Part shown: one piece after another, positions 9,314 to 18,500 of the stretch | Position numbering within the stretch: the stretch's first letter is position 1 | Layout: the number at the start of each line of letters is the position of its first letter | DNA from: Hypsibius dujardini | Taxonomy: Eukaryota; Tardigrada; Eutardigrada; Parachela; Hypsibiidae | Length of the DNA: 28,344 nucleotides | Direction: 5' to 3' | NCBI GenBank assembly: GCA_001579985.1 | Contig: LRSR01002504.1 | Coordinates: forward strand, 1 to 28,344 | Position numbers and translations under genes: made by a program | The notes under the pieces: generated by a model | What the model was told of the DNA's origin: nothing | Database searches by the model: none | What the model saw: the letters and a program-made list of their open reading frames with translations, nothing else

Positions 9314-11536
9314 ATGGCAGACTGCTGCTTTGCGGTTGCTCCCGCTCCGGTCAAGTCGCTCTACAGCCGACAACAGTCAAATACGATGGAATATTTTGCC
9401 TCACCTCGGACACCACCACCACCACCACCACCGCCGCAATCGCTGAACTCGCCTTTGCGTGATGGTGGGAAAATGCAGCGACAAACGACGATTGTGGCTT
9501 CGGGAAAGCCGAAGAAGGTCCGTGTGTCTCACGGTGACCCTTTGATGCAGCGGCTGACGCGGGAAGAGCGGCGCCGGAGGTAAGGCTCCGATTAGTCTGT
9601 TAAGGCTCAGGATACATTTCCTTTTCCTTAGCATTTTACCTTTTTCTTAAACAATAAGTCCTTTTCTTTAAGCAAAATTTCCTTTTCTTTATATGACAAG
9701 TCATTTTCTTTGGACTTTGAAAATTAAGTTCTTTGCGACTTGGACCATTCGTTTTTTTAGCGATTTGACCATAGACCATGGACCAGTTGACCAAATTAAT
9801 TTTTAATGGTTTATGGCTTACAAACTATGGCCTATGGTTTACGATCTGCAACGCAGAACGCAAATACGCATACAAACAGATCACTTTTGTTTTGCGAACA
9901 ATAAACTTTTGTTGAAGAAAAATAATTACTTGTTTAAGGAAACGTTGTTTAAGGAAAAGGAAATTTATCCTGAACCACCTGTTAACGCCCAATGTCGTCA
10001 AATGACGACAGCGATTCAAGCGATTTTGCTAAACTTAACTGATTTCAAAAAGTGATAGATTGCTTGAAATGTAGAGATTATGGTTTGGTGATTTGCTGCT
10101 TGACCAATGCCTGGCAGAAATCACCAAAGTTAACTAATTTTCACTTTTTTGAGTGAAAAAAGGTCTCCGCAGGCTTTGAGCTGGCCATAATTACTAAAAT
10201 ATTAAAAATACGTGGTCTTTACATCCATCAAGTTGACCATCTATTGGCAGTCTCTAAAAATACTTACTTGAGCCAGACTGTTGACTCGTAACTGGCACTT
10301 GACCAGTGGTCAAAGAAGGCGTTCGATTGCATGTCAAAAGATGGATAAAACTAACTACTATGTAATCCATCGATTGATTGATTGATGTTTTAAGTAAATA
10401 TGGGGCGGACCCGTGCAACAAACATTTTTCAACGATAATTTTGTTTCGAACTCGACAATGGACAGTGGTCAGTCCACAAAAACACAAATGTTTTAAAGTC
10501 GCTCAAAAATACTGAAACTTAATTTTTTTATTTACTGAAGAGAACTGTGAAATGAAAAAAACTACTTCTGAGACTGAAATTGTGTCTGATCTGGCACCTG
10601 GCGTTAACGGATTAAATGGAAAGCAAACAGGACGAATGTTGTTAGACATTTTGCTGTTGGACCGCTACGACATTGGACCTGCATGATTTCCCTGTCAGGG
10701 TGTGGGTCCCCCTCAACAAATACAGTTACAGTGTCACCTTAGTTCTTCGCACTAAAAATCATTTCAGTTTGCTAAGCGTAGATTTAACCGTCGTGAAATT
10801 AAAAAATTAAAATGAATTGTAAGTACAGTATACTGTGCTCTACTGCGCACTGTGCTTCCTCAACCAGCGGAAATTGTTACGAACATGATAATCCCTTCGT
10901 TGTAGTTAGTTAAAACTGATTTGAGAGAAATTAATAAACTAGTTTAAAGGAAATAATAAACTAATTTGAGAGATATTAGTAAATTAATTGCAATTTAGTC
11001 AATCAAACTTACAAGCGATTTTCGGAATAGTTTTTTAGTAACTAAAACTTCTAGTTTATCGTTTTTAAGTTTAATTCAAGTTATTTAACCAACTTTGGGT
11101 TTTTCACCGTTTCACCGCTGTCACCGTTTCACCTTTTAGGACAGTTAATAAATTTTGTTATTCCTGTCACAAAGAGTGTGAAGATTGTTTTGCGAAAATC
11201 ATCAACAGATGGTTTCCGTAAAAATAAACCTCGTACTCGTACTTTTTTTACGGCCTTACTGATGTGTCACATCGTGTGGAAATTAGACGCTGTAGCGCTG
11301 AAGGAAAACGTAGGAAATTTGTATTTTTGTTCCCTTGCAGACGGAGATGTACAGAAAAGTACCGGAACGCCCACGCGACCCGCGAGCGCGCTCGTATCGA
11401 GGCTTTCAACCACGGCTTCGGGGAGCTTCGCAAATTACTTCCGGTCCTCCCGCCGGACAAGAAGCTGTCCAAGATTGAGATCCTACGACTGGCTATCTGC
11501 TACATTGCTTACCTGACTCACGTTCTGGAAACATAA
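9314..11536 (+). CDS. NHLH (HEN1/2; hlh-15 type): HEN/NHLH-type basic helix-loop-helix transcription factor
   Basis: Two exons, 9314-9579 and 11341-11536, join in phase 2 to give 153 residues. The N-terminal half has a Pro run encoded by CCA/CCG repeats (about residues 34-41) and a basic linker ending LTREERRRR. The bHLH domain occupies about residues 91-150. The basic region [18 protein letters not shown] carries the conserved Glu and Arg that read an E-box. Helix 1 and the loop read [19 protein letters not shown] and helix 2 reads [17 protein letters not shown]. This is nearly identical to vertebrate NHLH1/NHLH2, including the [20 protein letters not shown] signature, and the length is close to the short mammalian proteins. 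The C-terminus ends right after helix 2, as in that family. HEN proteins act as neuronal differentiation factors that bind CANNTG as dimers. The intron falls inside the arginine run just before the basic region. Confidence 0.96.
9580..11340 (+). other. intron of the bHLH gene
   Basis: This 1.76-kb GT-AG intron (GGAG|GTAAGG ... CCTTGCAG) is AT-rich. It begins with the inverted-repeat element at 9604-9977. The rest contains tttgaccagtggtcaa-like short palindromes (about 10285-10310) and an AT-rich stretch with repeated aataaactaattt words (about 10930-11060). I see no coding exon; the 112-codon frame at 11178-11516 is a shadow of exon 2. Confidence 0.7.
9604..9977. mobile_element. inverted-repeat element (MITE-like) in the bHLH intron
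   Basis: The left end, ggctcaggatacatttcc followed by ttttccttagca, is matched in inverted orientation at the right end, which finishes ggaaatttatcctgaacca. Similarity continues inward for about 50 bases with cctttttcttaaacaa words. Possible 8-bp target duplications are tctgttaa (9596-9603) and cctgttaa (9978-9985), matching at 7 of 8 positions. The length is 374 bp with no coding capacity. An 8-bp duplication suggests a hAT-like origin, but the terminus is not the canonical CAGRG. Confidence 0.6.
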
Positions 11537-11915
11537 TTTGCCGACAACCATAAAATCTACCTCGCCCGATTAACAGCATTGTTGTACAATCAGATCCATA
11601 ACAAGGCACTGTACTTATTTATTTTGTTGTCCTGTTACCGGTTTTAATAATTTGTGATTATTGTAAAATTCTTTGGAAGTACCATTCTAGATATAATGCA
11701 TATTCCTCTGTCGAAGTAATAATTTAAAAGGTTATCAAGATCAAGAATATCAATCGATTTTCCCATCAAATCCATGAAATGCCCCATGGTATGTATTCTG
11801 GTATATTGATGCAGGAATTTCTCCTGATATCTAAAACTCCACTCAACCGGAATCTTACATAGTGTACTGTAAATAACCAGGTTTCAATATCAAATATCAT
11901 AACTGTCTACCTCAC
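11537..11915. other. 3' flank of the bHLH gene
   Basis: This AT-rich sequence directly follows the stop codon and is probably 3' UTR. No gene is seen. The only clear AATAAA noted downstream lies at 12063-12068, beyond the microsatellite. Confidence 0.4.
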
Positions 11916-11916
11916 T

Positions 11917-11954
11917 AGTCTGTCTGTCTGTCTGTCTATCTGTCTGTCTGTCTG

Positions 11955-12003
<49 letters not shown>

Positions 12004-12021
12004 GCCTGCCTGCCTGCCTGT
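11917..12021 (+). repeat. (GTCT)n microsatellite
   Basis: This is an almost pure tetranucleotide array: about 25 GTCT units, broken only by one ctat unit and one gtgt step, ending in three GCCT units. It is the most homogeneous tract in the window and is probably length-polymorphic. The Arg/Thr/Asp/Gln frame on the minus strand is a repeat translation, not a gene. Confidence 0.97.
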
Positions 12022-12569
12022 TTGTCTAACATTCCCTTCAATAGTAACACAGTGCAAATCAAAATAAATGTCGAACAACATAAATATCCGCGGAATCAAT
12101 ATGCTTGCAGTGCACATATCTCTTTACTAATTAGCAAAACTCCGCCGCAATAAGAAGAATAAGAGACAGCGTTCCATTATCGCACTCTCCTTATCTCACA
12201 GACCTCTCTCCTCCACTTCTGGCCGATAGAGGAGGTAAGATAACCTGTCTACGAATCACGTTTCCCATCCGCAATCAACAGCGTCCGCGAAGAAGAGGGC
12301 AAATTTGTTAATCAGAAAATTTACCCTCCAAAACGGAGAGTAACCTGACGAAGATTGCGTTCTTTTACTGTGCTGTCCCGGCAAGCACTTGGCTGAATAA
12401 CAGAGTACATCATCACATCACACATCAACACATCTCTCTCTCCAAGAAACGCGCATTCACAGCACCTCCTCTTACTTTTGATTAATGCTGTAGTTCTATA
12501 TTTTTAACATATAAAATACGAGAATACAAACTCATGTGAACAAAATTTAACTACGCACGAAAATTTGCA
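12022..12569. other. presumed promoter and 5' UTR of the ankyrin-repeat gene
   Basis: Non-coding sequence leads to the ATG at 12570. It contains CT- and CA-rich stretches (ctctctcctccac near 12205, catcacatcacacatcaacacatctctctctcc near 12410-12441, given here in part). There is no obvious TATA box at a usual distance from a defined start. An AATAAA at 12063-12068 could serve the upstream bHLH gene. Confidence 0.4.
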
Positions 12570-15500
12570 ATGGATTTAGCTATTGTAAAAAGCTCCTCGA
12601 ATCCTGGTTCAACTTACGCAGGGTCTGATTCGGGAGTCGGTCACTCCTACCATTCCAGTACGCGCTCACCCCGCCACTCTCTAAATAAGTCCCCATCACA
12701 AGCATCTTCGACATCACAACCGGAACAGGAAGAACAACTATTCAAATCCTTCAACGAACGCCTCTGGCACGGACAAATTCCTGCAGACTTTTTCCCGACT
12801 CCCGAAAATCAACTCCACTTCTCCGCATTGTGGCAGGACACCACGAAAATCGAGACATGGCTGCTGGAACAGATGGCCACACCCTCCGTATCCGGGAAAC
12901 CGTCAACTGATCTCTTTTTCCAGGACCTGAAGCTCTTCACAGTCCGAGCCGGCCCGCCGGTCTTACTGTGCGCTCTGCTCAATCTCGGACTAATCCAGTC
13001 AGGCAAGCCAATTTTATTTAATTTGGCCCTGCCTATACTAATATTAAGAGCCAAGTCAAATAAAATACAAAACATTTTAATAAAACAAAATGACTCCAAG
13101 CTGAAGTAAAGAAATAAGAAAACAACATGAATAAAGGTTAGATTAAGTAAACAGAACCTGTAAAAACTATGTTAAAATTACGCTAACTATATAAACTACG
13201 TACAGAGGGTCCGCCAGCAAATTCCAGAAAGTTTCAGATATGCCCATTTTTTATCATGATGATGCAATAATTTCACAAATTTGTTTTAGTAACAAAACAT
13301 AGGCTGGCTCCTGTCCTCTAATAAAAGTCCTTTACTCAAGGAATCACATCAACTTTAGTGAAGATATAGCCAACACACCTGCAGCTTTTAATAATGGTCG
13401 ATACTTCAGATATTTCTTTCCTGTGGGATGATCGGAATGGCTGCCAGCCTTTTTTTGTATAATATTTTCCCTGATTGTTTCAGTAAATAGGAGGATGTCA
13501 TTTTAACAATATTTTTCTTTGTTGCCATGCAAAGTTAAGCAAAGAAAAGACACCCGGATTTATAGATGGAGACTCCCGTTCTGCAAAATTTAAGATGGAT
13601 GTTATTCAAGTCTTCTCTCTTTAGTTTCAATTTTTTAAAGTTTTATGGCTTTTCTTTCTTTATTTGTCACCTAATTAGATTGCGTGATACATCTGCGATC
13701 ATTTGGAGACTGATGTGGGCAATGTCAAGCCAGGTGGGACTGAAAAAAGTTGATTATATTGGCAACTCTTTTCAACTTGTAAAATGCCTGAAAATGGAGG
13801 CTCTCGTGACGCTGTAAAAATGCCACTCACACCATTTCAGTTAGTCCTCCACGGGTCAGTATCAGATTACTTTCAAACTCATTTCAGCAAAGTTAAACTA
13901 TTTCCTGATCTTAAAGTTGAAAAATAAGTGGTCTAGATACTGTGGTTTTTTTGTTGCTGTATTAAAGAAACTGTCCGCACTTTGCTCTATATACTATTTA
14001 TACTGTTAAACCTACAAAATATTTAAATAAGATGAAATGGCGCCGAGCTGAAGTAAATAAAATAAAATAAACGTAAAATAGCTCAAGGTTAGCTTATACC
14101 TGTAAAATATTAAAATATAATAGCCCCAAGCTGAAATAGACTAAATGAAACGAAAAAAAACTAAAAAGCTAATTTAAGAATATCAAACTTGTAAACACAA
14201 CACTAAAAACTTTGGTGATTACTAAATTTAACAAAAAGGCGTAACTTTAGTTGTTTTTAACTTTTTTAACTTTTTCAATTTTTTTTTTAATTTTTTTAAA
14301 TTTGTATTTGTTATATGAACAGCGAAAATTCAAATTTGGAAACACAGCGGAGTGCTGAGTTGAATCTTAACAGTTGAGTCTATTAATTACAGCTAAAGAA
14401 TGGCAAGTTTCTTTTGTTGATTGACATTTCCTGTTGATTAGGAATTAGGATTTTTCATTTTTCATTCCGCACAGGTGAACAACTGCGCAATGGGTTGTCC
14501 GCGTTCCAGACCGCTGCAATGTGGCGCAACGAGGACGGCCTTCGGCTGTTTGGGCACCCAGACGATCCACAAATTGTTTATAGACAACTCGAGGCCGATC
14601 CAGACACGTTTGAATATTTCCGCGAACTCTGTCCGCTGGACTGCTGGGCCTTTCACGCAGATTCCCACGTAGAAGAAATGGTCAAACATCTACAAACACT
14701 TCCGTTTAATTTCGACTATCTTACCATTCTTCTACGCGTTGGAGCGAGTTTAAGCTCTACTCAAAGGGAAGCCCTTTTAGGTAAGGAACTTTCAGGTATC
14801 AGTCTCCTTCATTTTATTATTTGTTTGGTTTGATTTCCCACTTTTCTTCCGATCCTCAGATTTTTGTGAGATGTGAGAATTCGTTTGGGGATTTCTTAGT
14901 CAATTTATCCGCAAAAAAACCCAAAACCTTCGTTGACGTGATTTTAAATAAAACTTCAAAACATTTGCGAATAACTGGAGATCTTTCAAGTTCAATATTC
15001 GTTGCTACTTGTACCTAAATAAATAAGCTTTAAGGATCACGAGACCGAAAGAAAAACTATGCTAACATTTGCCCCAAAACACCAAACAAATCTCATAGCA
15101 ATCCAAATCAAACTCATTGTTCCAATTACTGTAGTGCCGCGTGTAAGTGGTGGGAGCGGCGTTCGTTTTGAATGATGTTCCCTAGCATGAAGCGAACGCC
15201 GCTCCCACCACTTCCACGCGGCACTACAGTATTGTCAGTATGTGTTGTGCCTCATGTGAGAAGGGCGACGGTTCAATTCCCGGACGAGAATTTTTTTGAA
15301 TTCTTTTCTCACTTCTAAACGTCAGTTGGTCTTGCCAGTGATGCAAAATCATTTTGTAGTCAAGCAGGGAGCACTTGGGGAAGATTGACCATTGATCAAC
15401 TAAGTGCAGCTCAGTCAAGAATTGTTTCTGTTTTTGCATTCCATTCTGAGATGCAATTATGGATTCATATTGGTATAGACAAATATATAGATAAAAAGTC

Positions 15501-18500
15501 AAATGTAACGTATTGTGGTGCCGTTTGGAAAACCATAAAGGATTTCAATTATGGCTCGAATCATTCTAATGTTTTCGCCTTTTTTCTCCTCGTTCAGGTA
15601 TAGCCATCGCGGAAGGCAGTAATGTCTGTGTGGACTTGCTTGTCTGCATGTTCGGCGCGAACGTTAACGCACTGATCTCAGACAACGGAAAAACATGTCT
15701 GCATACCGCAGCCACAAAGGGGTACTTGAAAATGGTGGAATTACTATTGCAAAGGGGAGCTAATCCCAACGCAGCAACCATTGAAAATGAATTGCCTGAA
15801 GACCTCTCGCCTCGGGAAATGCGAAAAGAAATGATAAACATTTTAGAGCCCTACCGGAAACGCCGTTTCCAAATAATTCAAAACAAATTGATCAGCGGGG
15901 ACATTTCGGCGGAAGTTTTACTCGTTCCGGGGGATTTCGCTACGACGGACGAACGTGGGAATGGAATTCTCCAGACAGCTGTTGAACAAGGAAGTTTACA
16001 GAGCCTGGAGTATTTGTTGAAAGTTACCGGATGTCCGATAAATGCGCAAAATTGTCTCACAGGTATGAGTGGTAAAACTTAACTGAATCATTAAGCAAAT
16101 ATTTCTTATACTTAATATTTCTTCATTTTCAAAAAATAACTAAATCGGAATGTATTTGTCATCTAATTTTAGTTGCTTGAGGTTCTTGATTTAATTAGCT
16201 AAGTATTTTATTGACAAAAACTAACAGAGACACTAAAGTTGGTGAACTCAATTAAACCTAAACTAAAAGTTCTTAACAGCTAATTTCTTAGTATTAGCCT
16301 TCTTAGCTTTTAAACAACCTAACTAAACGTTTATCTAACTAAAACTAATTAAAACTAACCAAAACTAACTAAGCGTTAGCTATTCAAGCATTTTGCTGAT
16401 GTAGGTTGTTACTTTAATTATTTAAAAGATTTTTAAAAGAACACACCTTAACAAATACAAATATTGAAAAACTCCATTGGAACGAGACTGGAATCTTTAG
16501 TAGTTAACACTTACTTGTTATTTTAGCATTTCTCAGATTTAAATGTCAAAACCAAACTAAATGGCAAAAAAACTAAAAGAAACATAATTCATCAGTAATT
16601 AATTTTTGACGTGAATAAAATTAACCTCTAATTTGTAAAGAATAAAATCTAATGAAGTTACTTGTCTCATTTTGGGCTTTATCATGTTAACAACAGGCCG
16701 TTCCGTGCTGGCTGATGCAGCCTCAATGGGAGGGCGTGGGGACGTGGTGAAAGTGTTGCTGGAGTGTGGCGTTAAACCGGGTATACGTGATTTTGATGAC
16801 TTGTCCGCGTTGGACATCGCAGTCGAACGGGACGACTTGGCGGTGGTCAAGGGAATGATGACTTTCCGGCAGTGCTGGACAGGGTTGCATCTGGCCATGC
16901 GACGGTCCAAATCGGCTGCGATGACGGCGGTTCTGCAGGCGGCGTTCCGTCACCGGCAGGAGGAGCTGGTCGGCCCAGCGCTGCTGTGCGTCACTGCGGT
17001 AAGCTTCTTGCCATACCAGTTCTGTGAAAAGCTTTCTATTCAAGTAGAAGGATGAATGACCTAATTTACTGCGTCTTTACATTTTGAAAACTAAAAAATT
17101 AAGATAGTTTAAAAAATTCCATTAATTTCAGAATCTGAAATGTTTTATTATAAATTTTTAACTTGTCTTAATGCCCACCTCATCCATTTTCATCCATTTT
17201 TTAACTTATCCATTGTTTAACCTTTGTTTTAATTTCTTAATTTGATCATTTTCAAAATGTAAAGAAGCAGTAAGTTAAGTCATTCATCCTTCTACTTAAA
17301 TAATGAATTTTGCGGCAATTTTTGGAAAAATCATGAAAACCATGCAATGCTAACCCGTGCATAGCTCACACAAATTACAATACTTTTGCGTTTTCAAAAT
17401 TTATTTATCGGTCTAAAATAAATTTTGATTTCATTTCCCAATTTTCAACATGAATACAAAATGGCGGCTGTTTTGTACCAGAGATGTCCCATATTTTTTC
17501 CGGGTTCCACACACGCCTAATAATTTCCCTTTAGTCACATATCTGCGTATTTATGGGTGTGGGATTTATCCAAAACAGAATGAGAATGGGCGGGAATTTT
17601 AAAAACGGGCGAGAATTGAGCTTTGCGCAAATTTAAAAGAAAACGCAAGTTTTCAAGGAGTCTTGACGTGAGGGAGGATCATTGATCGGTTGATTAAAAC
17701 TTGACGATAATTTAGCGGGTGATTTGCAGTTTAATCCACGATCAATCGATTAATAACTCCCTATATTTGTAACTCAATTCATCAGTCAATCAGAATTGTT
17801 GAAGCGTATCGATATTTAGTCCTTCAAATAATCAATCTATCACGTGCACCATTGGTTTGCTAGGAATTATAGTTTAAAAAATCGGTTGTAGTATGGGAAT
17901 GGATTATGGGAAACATTTTCGGGCGATATGGGAATGGGTAAATTTAGAACTACGGGAATGGATAGGATGGGGTGGCCGCACGTATGGGATGGGAAAGCGC
18001 GGCATATGGATTTTCACTAAGGGACACCTCTGTTTGTATGTGAAAGTAAGAATCATTCAATCAAGCGTAGGAGCCTCCTGCGAAACAATGTATTATCACG
18101 AGTTTCATAGTGACTTAGTACCGTACAGCTGCGTTTGCAGCAGCTTCCGGCGATAAGTCGGACACCCTCTTTTGGTGTAAACATAGACCACCCTATTACA
18201 CAGTATTAGTGAATTCCCGCAGTCTACGAACAGCGTAATTGATTGCTTGATTTTGCTAACGGCTCAATTGAATAATGTTTACAAGGGTGGTCCATTTTTA
18301 CACCAAAAAAGGATGTCCGACTTATCGCCGGAAGCTGTTGCAAACGCAACTGTATATATTTGTTCGGCATAATGAAATATTCGCATCGAAAATTGAAGGT
18401 TCACATATAAGAAGCGAGCGTAGAAAATCGGCTGTCAACACCTTCTCTTTACCTCGTTCAAAAGCATTTGTGCTTGTGATGCCGTCAAATTAAAATACGA

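Larger units (their letters stand above)
13003..14474 (+). other. intron 1 of the ankyrin gene, GC-AG type
   Basis: The exon ends ...CAGTCAG and the intron starts GCAAGC. The intron ends TCCGCACAG. Joining at this GC donor completes a Gly codon (phase 1) and continues the frame into exon 2. The only nearby GT donor (CCA|GTCAGG) would put a stop immediately after the junction. AG|GCAAG matches the known consensus of GC-AG introns. The interior is AT-rich, with three diverged copies of an ~85-bp repeat listed separately. Confidence 0.8.
14781..15597 (+). other. intron 2 of the ankyrin gene
   Basis: A GT-AG intron (TTAG|GTAAGG ... GTTCAG), phase 1. It contains a 101-bp GC-rich foldback at 15129-15229 and, two bases after the right-hand TA, a tRNA-like Pol III fragment (15232-15297). 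An acceptor-like tcctcag at about 14860 would read only a few codons before a stop, so it is not used in the model. Confidence 0.75.

Noticed and set aside
11917-12021. CRISPR-like or satellite array
   Set aside because: It is a simple tetranucleotide microsatellite without spacers.
14821-15018. Open stretch after tcctcag in ankyrin intron 2 with an AATAAA nearby
   Set aside because: In the phase set by exon 2 it reads only a few codons before a stop. A short alternative end is possible but unsupported.
16599-17043. Minus-strand frames opposite ankyrin exon 4
   Set aside because: They are shadows of exon 4, which has matching splice phases and ankyrin motifs.
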